Shown: piece by piece, positions 25,489 through 34,179 of the stretch
How the letters are laid out: each line of letters begins with the position of its first letter
Numbering within the stretch: position 1 is the stretch's first letter
Assembly (NCBI GenBank): GCA_965203195.1
Contig: OZ241860.1
Location: 310,001-374,000, forward strand
Direction of reading: 5' to 3'
Source: Bin87 sp965203195
GTDB lineage: Bacteria > Chloroflexota > Dehalococcoidia > Lucifugimonadales > UBA3495
Length of the DNA: 64,000 nt
Position numbers and translations under genes: made by a program
The notes under the pieces: model-generated
The model's input: only the letters and a program-made list of their open reading frames with translations
What the model was told of the DNA's origin: nothing
The model's database searches: none

Positions 25489-25896
25489 ATGACCACCGCA
25501 ACCGCAACTGCCGCCGTCCAGACCGGCGCCAAGCCCTATGTCGTCCACACCGTGGGCGATGCCTCGGAAACCATCCAAACTCCCGGCATGGTGCGCCAGC
25601 CGGCCATTATGCCCGGCAAGGGCGAAACCACCAAAATCTGGATGGGCAAGGTGACCGCTGCCCCGCGGGAAAAGGGGCCGCCCCATACCCATCTGGACGC
25701 CGAAACCGCCGCCTATGTGCTGCAAGGCTATGTGCGCGTCTGGTTCGGCGAGAACTTTGAGCAGTGGATTGAAGCCGGCCCCGGCGATTTTATCTTTGTC
25801 CCCGCCAACACGCCGCACATTGAGGAGAATCCCTACGATGAGGAGCAGGTGGGCATCCTGTGCCGCGCGCCCGACAACCTGGTGGTGAACCTGTAA
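25489..25896 (+). CDS. Cupin-domain protein
   Basis: A 135-residue single-domain cupin. Motif 1 is GPPHTHLDAETAAYVLQGYVRVWFG and motif 2 is PGDFIFVPANTPHIEENP, with metal-ligand candidates H-x-H and a later His. The Glu of motif 1 follows at DAE. The domain probably binds a divalent metal and acts on, or senses, a small metabolite; isomerase, dioxygenase and sensor roles are all possible. The ATG at 25489 follows AAGGAGCAA. A hairpin with arms GCGTAGC (25918) and GCTACGC (25936) lies just after the stop. Confidence 0.85.
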   Translation: MTTATATAAVQTGAKPYVVHTVGDASETIQTPGMVRQPAIMPGKGETTKIWMGKVTAAPREKGPPHTHLDAETAAYVLQGYVRVWFGENFEQWIEAGPGDFIFVPANTPHIEENPYDEEQVGILCRAPDNLVVNL

Positions 25897-26090
25897 CTCG
25901 CCAACCGGGCCGGCATTGCGTAGCCGGCAACTCCCGCTACGCCGGCGCAGCCCGCGCCGGCGGCGTTTGACCCCGGCCCCGCAGTGTACGATAATCCCCA
26001 TCGTTGCCCGCCGCGCCTGCCAACGCGTCGCGCGCCGGCGGGTCTGTTATCCAAGCCGTTGCCGGCCCGCCGCTAACAGGCCGGCAATAT

Positions 26091-26115
26091 CAGGCAAAGC
26101 ACGCCAGGCAAAGCA
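26091..26115. repeat. Private 11-bp direct repeat, 2 copies
   Basis: CAGGCAAAGCA at 26091-26101 and 26105-26115, ending 23 bp before the CDGSH gene start. Confidence 0.75.
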
Positions 26116-26138
26116 ATGCCAGAAGGAGGAAACGCGCC

Positions 26139-26345
26139 ATGGCAGCTGTCAAGGTAGAAGTCCGGGGCAACGGCCCCCTGCGGGTCACCGGCGAAATTGA
26201 GATTGTGGACCAGGGCGGCAACGCCTACACCCTGCCCGAGGGGCAGTGGGTGTCTTTCTGCCGCTGCGGGCATTCGGAGAACAAGCCCTTCTGCGACGGC
26301 ACCCACCGCAACTGCGGGTTTGAGGCCGCCAGCGAAGCCCGCTAA
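26139..26345 (+). CDS. CDGSH iron-sulfur domain protein
   Basis: A 68-residue protein consisting of a single CDGSH (mitoNEET-like) domain. The cluster-binding pattern C-x-C-x(2)-S-x(3)-P-x-C-D-G-T-H is complete (CRCGHSENKPFCDGTH), giving a 3Cys-1His [2Fe-2S] site. There is no membrane anchor, so it is soluble. The ATG at 26139 follows GAAGGAGGA; the open frame upstream crosses a repeat. Likely a redox or cluster-transfer protein. The gene follows the cupin by about 240 nt. Confidence 0.92.
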   Translation: MAAVKVEVRGNGPLRVTGEIEIVDQGGNAYTLPEGQWVSFCRCGHSENKPFCDGTHRNCGFEAASEAR

Positions 26346-26361
26346 CCAGGCCGCCGCTGTC

Positions 26362-26413
26362 GTCTGTCGGGGCCATTTGCCGGGGCCGTCTGCCGGGATC
26401 GTTTGCGGGGAGC
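26362..26413. repeat. Degenerate 13-bp tandem repeat, 4 units
   Basis: Units at 26362, 26375, 26388 and 26401 all follow the pattern (G/A)TyTGyCGGGGCC with one to four changes. They fill most of the spacer after the CDGSH gene. Confidence 0.75.
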
Positions 26414-26488
26414 CGCCCGCCCCGGCAAGCGCTCCGGCAGACGGCGGTGCCAGCGTCAGGCAACACCTAACCGGAGCCGCCAGCGCCA

Positions 26489-26797
26489 TTGGCACTGCTG
26501 ATTATCGCCATCATCGTGGTCGGGGTGGTCGAGTTCTGGCTGTATCGCAAGTACACGGCCGGAGGCATTCCGCTGGCCGTGGCGATAATCGTCACGCAGA
26601 TTGCCGCCGTGGCCTGGTGGCGCATCGTGGGCCCTTTCGGGCTGTTCTCCCGCGCCGGCATCATCCTGCTGGCGCTGTCGGCTTTAATTGTCGCCATATT
26701 CTGGATCATCGCCATCGGCTACAATCGCCGGCGCCAACGGCAACGAGGACAGCGACAACCGGAGCCGGCGCATCGATCCGAAAACGCCGAGGGATAA
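26489..26797 (+). CDS. Small membrane protein
   Basis: A 102-residue protein with three hydrophobic stretches: about residues 2-20 (ALLIIAIIVVGVVEFWLY), 27-45 and 55-77. It ends in a basic, hydrophilic tail (NRRRQRQRGQRQ). The start is a TTG with only a weak upstream signal, so the exact N-terminus is uncertain. No family recognised. Located between the CDGSH gene and an MhpD-like hydratase gene. Confidence 0.5.
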   Translation: MALLIIAIIVVGVVEFWLYRKYTAGGIPLAVAIIVTQIAAVAWWRIVGPFGLFSRAGIILLALSALIVAIFWIIAIGYNRRRQRQRGQRQPEPAHRSENAEG

Positions 26798-26912
26798 CCC
26801 GTGGCTCAATCCCGGATGCCCGCATCCACGGGAGGGGAGCGACCAGCTTGACCAGTCAGATTGACCGGATTGAGACGAGAGCGTATCGCTTTGCCGATAC
26901 AGGAGGCGCAGA

Positions 26913-27713
26913 ATGGCAACCACCACGCCGGCCCGCCAGGCCGCCGAGCTGATTTTCGCCAAATACCAAGCAGTGCAGCCCTTTGAGCGGCTGCCGGAGG
27001 CCTTGTTCCCCAAAACGCTGGCCGACGCCTACGCCATCCAGCGGGAGTTGCACTGCCTGCTGTCCGGGCTGTGGGGGCCACTGGCCGGCTACAAGCTGGC
27101 CTACACGACCCCGGTGATGCAGGAACGGGCCGGCCTGGATCATCCCGTTCTCGGCGGCGTGTTCCAAAAGACGGTGCTGCGCTCGCCCGTAGTGCTCAAC
27201 TTCACCGAGTATGTCAACCTGGGCATTGAGCTGGAAGTGGGGGTGACTTTGGGGCAGGATTTGCCGGCGTCGGGCGCGCCCTACACGCGGGAATCGGTAG
27301 CGGCGGCGGTTGCAGAAGTGGCGACGGCATTTGAGATTGTAGATATGCGGGCGCCCGCCGACCTGACCACCGAGGAACGGACGCTGCTGGGCGTGGCCGT
27401 CAACATTCTCAACGCCGGCGTGGTGCTGGGCGACCCGGTGACCGACTGGCGGAAGCTGGACCTGGTGAACTGCAAAGGCGTGATGACCATCAACCACGAG
27501 CCGGTGGGCGAGGGCTACGGGCGGGATGTGATGGGGCATCCCTTTGAGCCGCTGGCCTGGCTGGCCAACGAACTGTCGGCGCGGCAGCATCCACTCCGGG
27601 CCGGCGATGTGGTCATCACCGGCAGCCTGATACCGCCTACGCCGTTGAGCTTCGCCTCGGAGGGCCGGGTGTCCATAGAAGGGCTGGGGGAGGCGATTGT
27701 GGTTTGCGCCTAG
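26913..27713 (+). CDS. 2-keto-4-pentenoate hydratase (MhpD/fumarylacetoacetase superfamily)
   Basis: A 266-residue hydratase/decarboxylase of the FAH superfamily. It has GYKLAYTTPVMQ near residue 57, the metal-ligand acids in GIELEVGVTLG (about residue 105), EIVDMRAP near residue 145, and the closing GDVVITGSLIPPTPL. Relatives hydrate 2-hydroxypenta-2,4-dienoate or decarboxylate 4-oxalocrotonate in aromatic meta-cleavage. The other pathway genes are not adjacent. AGGAGG precedes the ATG. Confidence 0.88.
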   Translation: MATTTPARQAAELIFAKYQAVQPFERLPEALFPKTLADAYAIQRELHCLLSGLWGPLAGYKLAYTTPVMQERAGLDHPVLGGVFQKTVLRSPVVLNFTEYVNLGIELEVGVTLGQDLPASGAPYTRESVAAAVAEVATAFEIVDMRAPADLTTEERTLLGVAVNILNAGVVLGDPVTDWRKLDLVNCKGVMTINHEPVGEGYGRDVMGHPFEPLAWLANELSARQHPLRAGDVVITGSLIPPTPLSFASEGRVSIEGLGEAIVVCA

Positions 27714-27812
27714 CTGCGCCGGGCGTCGCCGTAAGGGGCTTGCCGCCGGCGGCAGAGTGTTACGTCGCCGGCGGCATCTGTGCGACGGGCTTTTGCCGGT
27801 CTATCTACCCGC

Positions 27813-29012
27813 CTACCGCCGCTCAAAGACGGCGGCCACGCCCTGCCCGCCGCCGACGCACATCGTCTCCAGCCCCCACTGGGCGTCCCGCCGTTCCATT
27901 TCGTGCAGCATTGTGGTCAGGATGCGCGCGCCGGTGGCGGCGATGGGATGCCCCAGGGAAATGCCGGAGCCGTTGACATTCAGGTTGTCCTCGTGAGGCA
28001 GCTGCCATTCCCGCAGCACGGCCAGCACCTGGGCGGCAAAGGCTTCGTTCAGCTCAATAATGTCCATATCCTCCAGGGACATTCCGATTTTGGACATCAC
28101 CTTTTTGACGGCAGGCACAGGGCCGATGCCCATAGTGGCCGGATGGCAGCCGGTGACGGCCCAGCCCTTGAGGTAGGCCATGGGCGTCAGGCCGAGCTCG
28201 TCCAGTTTTTCCGCGGCGACGACGAGGCAGACGGAAGCGGCGTCGTTCTGGCTGCTGGCGTTGCCGGCGGTTACGCAGCCGTCGCGCATTACGGGGCGCA
28301 GGCGGCCGAGGATGTCCATTGTGGTATCGGCGCGGGGGCCTTCGTCCCGGTCAAAGATTTTCGGGTCGCCCCGCCGCTGGGGTATGCTGACGGGGACGAT
28401 TTCGGCGTCAAACTTGCCGGCGTCCCGGGCGGCGACGGCGCGTTGGTGGCTGCGGAGGGCGTATTCGTCCTGTTCCTGCCGGGGGATTTCATACTCCTGC
28501 GCCAGGTTTTCGGCGGTTTCCACCATGCCGCCGGGGATGGGGCCGAAGCGTTCGTCGGGGGCGATGGTGACGCGGGCGCGGGCCAGCCGGTCGTGGAAAG
28601 TGACCGAGCCGAAGCGGGCGCCCCAGCGGGATTCGTTGCTGTAAAACTCGGCGCTGCTCATGCTTTCAGCGCCGCCGGCGATGACCACATCGGCGTTGTC
28701 GGTCTGCACCAGCATCGCCGCGTTGAGGATGGCCTGCAACCCCGACGAGCAGCGGCGGTCCAGCTGGTAGCCGGGCACTTCAATGGGCAGCCCGGCTTTG
28801 AGGCCGGCCAGCCGCCCGATGGCGGGGTTCTCCCCGGACGGATAGCCGTGGCCCAGGATGACATCATCCACCCGGGCCGGGTCAACGCCGCTGCGTTCCA
28901 GGGCGGCCTGTATGGCCGTGGACGCCAGCTCGGCGGCGGGAATATCCCGCAGGGCGCCGCCGAAGTTGCCTACGGCGGTGCGCACGGGGGAAACGATGGC
29001 TACTCCTCGCAT
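27813..29012 (-). CDS. Acetyl-CoA acetyltransferase (thiolase)
   Basis: A 399-residue thiolase. The nucleophilic cysteine lies in LDRRCSSGLQAIL near residue 88. Other marks are the ELNEAFAAQ block near residue 330, the catalytic His in NVNGSGISLGHPIAATGARI and the second cysteine in CVGGGQGVA near the C-terminus. It condenses or cleaves acyl-CoA; biosynthetic versus degradative direction is not decidable. The ATG at 29012 starts MRGVAIVSPVRTAVG with GGAGAG upstream. Confidence 0.94.
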   Translation of the reverse strand: MRGVAIVSPVRTAVGNFGGALRDIPAAELASTAIQAALERSGVDPARVDDVILGHGYPSGENPAIGRLAGLKAGLPIEVPGYQLDRRCSSGLQAILNAAMLVQTDNADVVIAGGAESMSSAEFYSNESRWGARFGSVTFHDRLARARVTIAPDERFGPIPGGMVETAENLAQEYEIPRQEQDEYALRSHQRAVAARDAGKFDAEIVPVSIPQRRGDPKIFDRDEGPRADTTMDILGRLRPVMRDGCVTAGNASSQNDAASVCLVVAAEKLDELGLTPMAYLKGWAVTGCHPATMGIGPVPAVKKVMSKIGMSLEDMDIIELNEAFAAQVLAVLREWQLPHEDNLNVNGSGISLGHPIAATGARILTTMLHEMERRDAQWGLETMCVGGGQGVAAVFERR

Positions 29013-29060
29013 AACAGCTCTCCTTTCTTTTCCTGTTCTGTGACGGCAACAGCTTCGATT

Positions 29061-29085
29061 CAAAAGCGCCGGTCAAAAGCGCCGG
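29061..29085. repeat. Private 12-bp direct repeat, 2 copies
   Basis: CAAAAGCGCCGG at 29061-29072 and 29074-29085, upstream of the thiolase start. Confidence 0.75.
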
Positions 29086-29290
29086 CGGCGCCGGCGGACG
29101 ATGCCGGCGACCGGCGGCAAAGCCGGGCCGCCTATTATGCCGGCTATACGCCGCTATGTAAAACCGGGCGGCGGCAGACAAGACAATCGCAAGCAACCGG
29201 AAACGGGTTAAAGCGCCCCTCTCCCGCCGCCGCACCATCCGACAGCCGGTCGGAATCCGGCCGCTTTTGTCCGTCCTTCTGCTCGTGGGG

Positions 29291-30418
29291 TTATTTCGCC
29301 AATCCGTGAACCGGGAACACCGCATCCTTGATAGCGGCCACGCTTTCGGCGGCCAGGGCGCGGGCGTCGGCGCGTACTGGCGCCGGTATCTCCGGCGTCT
29401 CCGTGTCCCGCAGGGTGGCGCGACCCAGCCGTTCTATGGCCGGCGCGGGGATGCGGTCGGGCCACTCGGCGCCGCACATTACGCCGTAGGCCAGCGTCCA
29501 GCAGCGGGCCACCGCGCCGATGTCATACCCGCCGCCGCCGGTAGCCAGCCACGGGTAGCCGAGCCCGCCCAGCCGTTCCACCACCGCGCAGAACCCCCGG
29601 CTGGTCACCTGCAAATGCGTCAACGGGTCGGTGTGATAGGAGTCTATGCCCAGCTGGGTGAGCAGGATGTCGGGGGCGAAAGCCTGCACCAGGGGCGGCA
29701 CAATGGCCTCAAAAGCCTCCAGGTAAATCTCGTCATCAGTGTAAGGATACAGGGGCAGGTTGACGGCGTAGCCCGCGCCGGCGCCGGCCCCGGTTTCGCC
29801 GGCGAAGCCCGTGCCGGGAAACAGGTAGCGGCCCGATTCGTGCACCGATATGGTGAGCGCGCGCGGGTCGTCGTAAAAGGCGTCCTGCACGCCGTCGCCG
29901 TGATGGGCGTCAATGTCCACATAGGCCACGCGCAGGCCCCGTCCCAGCAGGTATTTGATGGCGACCACCGGGTCGTTGAACACGCAGAAGCCGCTGGCGT
30001 GGCGCGCCGCCGCGTGGTGCAGCCCGCCGCTGATGTTGAACGCCGCCGTGGCCGCGCCGTCAGCGACCAGGCGGGCGGCGGCGAGGGTGGCGCCGGTACT
30101 CAACATTGCCGCCTCGTACATACCGGGGTAGGTGGGATTGTCGCCGCCCTGGGCAAAGCCGAACCGCTGGGGCTGGTAGCCGGTCAATCCCAAGCTGAAA
30201 GTGCGGACGGCGGCGATGTAGTCGCGGGAATGAAAGGCGCCGACCTCGGTTTCGCCGGCCATCGTGGGCGCCACCAGCCGGGAATCGGCGCCGTCAAATG
30301 CGCCGTAGGCGTCCAGCAGTTCATAGGTGTGGCGCAGGCGCACGGGCCGCATCGGATGGTCGGGGCGCAGGATGTGCCGGCTCATGGCGTCGTCGTACAC
30401 AAAGGCGGCGCGGGGCAT
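29291..30418 (-). CDS. acuC: AcuC-like histone-deacetylase-family protein
   Basis: A 375-residue zinc-dependent deacetylase of the acetoin-utilisation (class I HDAC-like) family. Zinc and catalytic residues are visible: NISGGLHHAAARHASGFCVFND (catalytic His pair), YVDIDAHHGDGVQ (Asp and His zinc ligands), and the third zinc Asp in LGIDSYHTDPL, followed by GGGGYD. AcuC deacetylates acetyl-CoA synthetase in Bacillus; the substrate here is unknown. It lies about 280 nt upstream of thiolase on the same strand, a setting compatible with acetyl-CoA metabolism. Confidence 0.92.
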   Translation of the reverse strand: MPRAAFVYDDAMSRHILRPDHPMRPVRLRHTYELLDAYGAFDGADSRLVAPTMAGETEVGAFHSRDYIAAVRTFSLGLTGYQPQRFGFAQGGDNPTYPGMYEAAMLSTGATLAAARLVADGAATAAFNISGGLHHAAARHASGFCVFNDPVVAIKYLLGRGLRVAYVDIDAHHGDGVQDAFYDDPRALTISVHESGRYLFPGTGFAGETGAGAGAGYAVNLPLYPYTDDEIYLEAFEAIVPPLVQAFAPDILLTQLGIDSYHTDPLTHLQVTSRGFCAVVERLGGLGYPWLATGGGGYDIGAVARCWTLAYGVMCGAEWPDRIPAPAIERLGRATLRDTETPEIPAPVRADARALAAESVAAIKDAVFPVHGLAK

Positions 30419-30651
30419 AACGGGGTTTCCTCCGGGACGGGCGTTGCGGCGGGTTGCGGCGCGGCGCGGCAGGGTAGGGTAGCATATACGATAACCGGGC
30501 AGCCCCTGATAGCGGCAGAAAGCGCGCTATGCGGGCAGCCGGGGTTAAATAAAACCGGGCTACGATCTGGAAAATGACCGGCGAATCGCTGCCGGATAGC
30601 GCAACCGCCGCCTGTGTATGCTATGCTGGAATTGACGCAGGAGGTGGCACA

Positions 30652-31056
30652 ATGCGTATTGAACCTGTCCCTACTTCCTCCGAAAACGCTGAACTGGATC
30701 AAGGCTTGATGCTTGGCGGATCCGTCGCACCTCTCAACACGGCTGCGGACTTGCCGGTGACCACGATGCAGAACACCCCGGACAACGACAATGAATCATT
30801 GCCGGCGGTCTGGCGCGAGGAACTGCCGGGGCTGCTGCTGGCCTGGCTGGGGGGCGGGCTGCTTGGCGGGCTGTTTCTGATGTTTGCCGTATTGTCCCGC
30901 CCGATGACGGCGCTGCCGGTCACGGTTACCCTGCTCATTGGCGGAACGCTGCTTGCGATAGGCCCGGGCATTTGGATAACGGTTGATGCCTGGCTGGACT
31001 GGCGCAGTGTGCAAAAACTCGAATCCAGGCCCGCCGCGCCGCCGCAAGCGCCGTAG
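30652..31056 (+). CDS. Two-pass membrane protein
   Basis: A 134-residue protein: an acidic hydrophilic N-terminus (about 55 residues), then two hydrophobic helices (about 62-84, with LLLAWLGGGLLGGLFLMF, and 90-112), and a short C-terminal tail. The ATG at 30652 is set by GCAGGAGGT. The open frame to 30574 is a poorer choice. No family recognised. The following gene also encodes a small membrane protein, suggesting a pair. Confidence 0.6.
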   Translation: MRIEPVPTSSENAELDQGLMLGGSVAPLNTAADLPVTTMQNTPDNDNESLPAVWREELPGLLLAWLGGGLLGGLFLMFAVLSRPMTALPVTVTLLIGGTLLAIGPGIWITVDAWLDWRSVQKLESRPAAPPQAP

Positions 31057-31068
31057 AGACCGGCCGGA

Positions 31069-31455
31069 ATGCCTTCGGAAACGGAACGACACTGGAGTAG
31101 CGTCTGCCTGGGAATTGTCACCGTGGCAACGGCGGCAATAGGGATCGCGCTGTTTGGCGCCGACATCGTGGGCGTAAATATTCCCGCCGACGCCCGGCTG
31201 ATGCCGTTGCTGGTCATCAAGCTCGGCTGCGCGCTGGGGGCGCTTTCCGCATATATCGTTCTGCTGGTTAAAGCGCGCAGCGTGGTGATTTTCTCTGTGC
31301 CCCGGCAGGGAATTGCCCGATTTGACCGGCGGCGGCAGGCCAACCTGATCTACATCCTGTTTATTGCGGAACTGGCACTGCTGGTTGGCCTGCTGATTGC
31401 CGGCCTGTCGCTTGATTTTCTGGCGGAACCGCCGGATTCCGTTGGGCCGGAATAA
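31069..31455 (+). CDS. Three-pass membrane protein
   Basis: A 128-residue protein with hydrophobic segments at about residues 10-30, 44-67 and 95-115, and a basic loop (RQGIARFDRRRQ) between the second and third. It starts 12 nt after the preceding membrane-protein gene, so the two are probably co-transcribed. No recognisable domain. Confidence 0.6.
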   Translation: MPSETERHWSSVCLGIVTVATAAIGIALFGADIVGVNIPADARLMPLLVIKLGCALGALSAYIVLLVKARSVVIFSVPRQGIARFDRRRQANLIYILFIAELALLVGLLIAGLSLDFLAEPPDSVGPE

Positions 31456-31515
31456 CGGTCGTTTGTACGCCGGAATAGCTTTGTTGCCACTCCGGGGCCG
31501 CGCTACGGCTGGTCG

Positions 31516-32340
31516 CTACCGCCGCACCTGTTGCGCCAGGGTCTGGTAGGTTACCGGCGAGGTTGCCACCAGCCCGGCGTCCACCGGCAGCACTACCCCG
31601 TTAATCCACCTGGCCTCGTCGCTGGCGAGGAACAGGGCGGCGTTGCCGATGTCCCACGCCGTCCCCTCCGTCCGCAGTGGCGCCGCCTGGCTGCGGATGC
31701 CCCGCAGGTCGTCGTCCATCCGCGGCGCCACCATGGGCGTGTACACCAGCCCTGGCGCAATGCAGTTGGTGCGGATGCCATCGGGCCCGTGGTCGGCGGC
31801 CATGGAAATCGTCAGCCCGATCACCGCCGCTTTGGACGCGGTGTAGGGCGTGCTGCTGTGCGCCCGCAGCCCGGCGATGGACGATATGTTGATGATGGAA
31901 CCCCCGCCGCCGGCCATCATCCGGGGAATGGCGTACTTGCTGGCCAGGACGATGCTTTTGACATTGATGGCCATAATGTCGTCCCAGTCCGCTTCCGACA
32001 CCTCAACCACCGTTCCGCGCCGGGAAATGCCCACATTGTTGTCCAGAATGTCCAGCCGGCCGTAGCGTTCCAGGCAGGCGTCCACCATACGCGCGCAGTC
32101 GTCGGCTTTGGTGACATCGGCCTGGATGGCCGACGCCGCGCCGCCTTCCGCCTCTATCATCGCCAGCGTTTCCTCGGCCCGTTCCAGCGTCCGGTCGGCC
32201 AGGAGCACTTTGGCGCCTTCGCGGGCGAACAGCGTGGCGGTAGCCCGCCCGTTGCCTACCCCCGGCCCGCTGGAACCGGCTCCGGTTACGATGGCGACTT
32301 TTCCTTCCAGTCGGGGAGCGCGTTCCGGCACGATGTCCAC
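31516..32340 (-). CDS. Short-chain dehydrogenase/reductase
   Basis: A 274-residue SDR. The cofactor motif TGAGSSGPGVGNGRA is a lengthened version of the TGxxxGxG loop. The NNVG structural motif, the catalytic Ser in INISSIAG, Tyr-x3-Lys as YTASK near residue 170, and the IRTNCIAPGLVYTPM segment are all present. The acidic residue after beta-2 (LLADRT) suggests NAD(H) preference. The substrate is unknown. The start codon abuts a tandem repeat. Confidence 0.9.
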   Translation of the reverse strand: MDIVPERAPRLEGKVAIVTGAGSSGPGVGNGRATATLFAREGAKVLLADRTLERAEETLAMIEAEGGAASAIQADVTKADDCARMVDACLERYGRLDILDNNVGISRRGTVVEVSEADWDDIMAINVKSIVLASKYAIPRMMAGGGGSIINISSIAGLRAHSSTPYTASKAAVIGLTISMAADHGPDGIRTNCIAPGLVYTPMVAPRMDDDLRGIRSQAAPLRTEGTAWDIGNAALFLASDEARWINGVVLPVDAGLVATSPVTYQTLAQQVRR

Positions 32341-32402
32341 CTCCGTTAGTGATGCTCCGTTAGCAGCGATGCTCTGTTAGCAGGACGCTTCGTTGGCAAT
32401 GT
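32341..32402. repeat. Degenerate 16-17-bp tandem repeat upstream of the SDR gene
   Basis: Units starting at 32341 (partial), 32354, 32371 and 32387 share the core CTCCGTTAGCAG / GATG. The array begins at the base next to the SDR start codon, so it forms its 5' leader. Confidence 0.75.
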
Positions 32403-32426
32403 TGGCGTCGTTTTCCGCAGCCGGTC

Positions 32427-34124
32427 TCATTCCGCAATGGGGCGGGAAATGATCCACAAGCTGACGCCAGTGTAGCACACCATCAGCGCCAGCATCGGCA
32501 GCTGGCTCAACAGCGCGGCGCGGCGGCCCGGATAGACCCGCGCCGCCTGCCCGTGCGCCAGATAGACGCCGGCGATATGCCCCACCACAATGGCGGAGAC
32601 CGAAAAATACCAGATGAACACCGGCGACACGACCCCGATGTTGATGATGGCGTCCGCCGTGCCCAGCAAATCCCAGCCCCAGCCGAAGGGATCCGAGGCC
32701 AGCACAATGAACCGCTGCCCATTAACCAGCAGAAACCCCAGAAAGTGGGCGTAATGATACGCCAGCGCGATGGGCAGCAGTGAAAACACGAACTTCAGCG
32801 CCAGATCCCTGACCATGGGCTGCCGTTGCCCGGACAGCAGGGCCATCAGCGCGCAGGTGGCTACATACAGCAGCCCGAAGGCTACCGGCATCCCCAGGGC
32901 GCCCAGCAGATTGGCCGCGTAACTGCCGACGCCGGGTATCGCCAATTGCAACTGCGTGCTGAACAGCAGCCATTCGGGCGTGGCCGACAGCCCGTCAAAG
33001 GACACCGTGGCCAGCAGCAGGATGACCAGGCCGGCGGCGGCGGGCGTAGTCGCCCCCGTCCGGTTCAGCCCCACGCAGGGCGGGCGCAGGTTGAACTCCC
33101 TCTGCGCCGGCGGCGCGGCGGCATAACATTCGTAGCAGTCCACGCAGTCGTTTTCGCCGCCGCCGGCTTCGCCGACGGAACACAGATCCGGGCCGGAACA
33201 GCGGTCGCATACCGATTGCCGGCGTCGTCCCCGCCCGGCGCCGGCAGCGGCAACCCTCACTTCGGTTATGGAGAAGCGTGCCATAAACCCGTACACCACC
33301 GTGAAAGCTTCGGCGTTGCGCAACCAGACCTGGCGTCCGAACAGGTACATCCCGGCAAAGTTGTACGCCGTATAGCCCACCAGAATCCAGCCCAGGGCGC
33401 GCGGCCCGGCGGCATCGGCGGCCACCGTCTCCAGGATGGCGAAGCCCAGAAAGGCCAGCGCCGCCGGCCACTGCCCCCACCGGCGCGGGTACGGGCGCCG
33501 GGGCCGCAGCCGGCCGCCCGGCGCCGGGCTTTCCACCAGCCGCCAGACGGCCGCCCACGGGTTGACCAGCGCCCACAGGTTGCCGAACAGGGCAGTAAAA
33601 AAGCTCAACCCGACCCAGAAGGCGACATAGACCGCCGCCGGCGCCGGGTTCAGCGCCGCCCGTTCCGAACCGACCAGCGCGCCCAAGATGACATACGCCG
33701 TCAGAATCACGGACAGCGCCCGCAGTAACCCGGCAACCCACGCGGACGCCAGCCATCGCCCCGGCGGTGCCCGCAGCAGGTTGACGCGCGGATAACCGGG
33801 GCGACGCGCCACATCGTCCCGCAGGAATACCGCCGCGACTGCGAAGGACAGCAGCACCGCCGCCACGCCGGCCACGATGAACAACGACAGCGGCAATGGC
33901 AAATCGTACCGCTCCCCGAAGCCGTGGGCGTAGGCCGGCGGAGGGACGACGGCCGCCGCTGCTGTCATCCCGCCGCCGGCTACTAGCACCAGGGCCAAGG
34001 CCAGGATAACCCTGGCCGGCGGCGCCGACTTTTGGCGCTGCGGAGCCGAGGCGGAATGTTGACCGCCCCGGCAATCCGAAGCCCGGCCGGTTTTGTCCAT
34101 CGCGCAATCTACTATCCGGGGCAT
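32427..34124 (-). CDS. Polytopic membrane protein with cysteine cluster (fenitrothion-hydrolase-like annotation family)
   Basis: A 565-residue integral membrane protein. After a basic N-terminus comes a signal-like hydrophobic stretch ending AYAHGFGERYDLPLPLSLF, the start typical of a Chloroflexi/Actinobacteria family commonly annotated fenitrothion hydrolase. That name comes from an early isolate, and activity should not be assumed. About 11 hydrophobic helices follow. A soluble loop near residues 305-340 has a cysteine cluster (CDRCSGPDLC, then CVDCYECY) that could bind a metal or Fe-S centre. Start at 34124 or the ATG 8 codons later. A FixH/YtkA-like gene lies just upstream on the same strand. 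Confidence 0.7.
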   Translation of the reverse strand: MPRIVDCAMDKTGRASDCRGGQHSASAPQRQKSAPPARVILALALVLVAGGGMTAAAAVVPPPAYAHGFGERYDLPLPLSLFIVAGVAAVLLSFAVAAVFLRDDVARRPGYPRVNLLRAPPGRWLASAWVAGLLRALSVILTAYVILGALVGSERAALNPAPAAVYVAFWVGLSFFTALFGNLWALVNPWAAVWRLVESPAPGGRLRPRRPYPRRWGQWPAALAFLGFAILETVAADAAGPRALGWILVGYTAYNFAGMYLFGRQVWLRNAEAFTVVYGFMARFSITEVRVAAAGAGRGRRRQSVCDRCSGPDLCSVGEAGGGENDCVDCYECYAAAPPAQREFNLRPPCVGLNRTGATTPAAAGLVILLLATVSFDGLSATPEWLLFSTQLQLAIPGVGSYAANLLGALGMPVAFGLLYVATCALMALLSGQRQPMVRDLALKFVFSLLPIALAYHYAHFLGFLLVNGQRFIVLASDPFGWGWDLLGTADAIINIGVVSPVFIWYFSVSAIVVGHIAGVYLAHGQAARVYPGRRAALLSQLPMLALMVCYTGVSLWIISRPIAE

Positions 34125-34140
34125 CGTCTATCCGGGGCAT
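34112..34140. repeat. 13-bp direct repeat carrying alternative start codons
   Basis: CTATCCGGGGCAT at 34112-34124 and 34128-34140. On the minus strand each copy begins with ATG, 16 bp apart and so in different frames; only the downstream copy opens the membrane-protein frame. Confidence 0.75.
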
Positions 34141-34179
34141 TGCCGATGCCGGCGCCGGCGAGGATGGCCGGCTGGCCGG

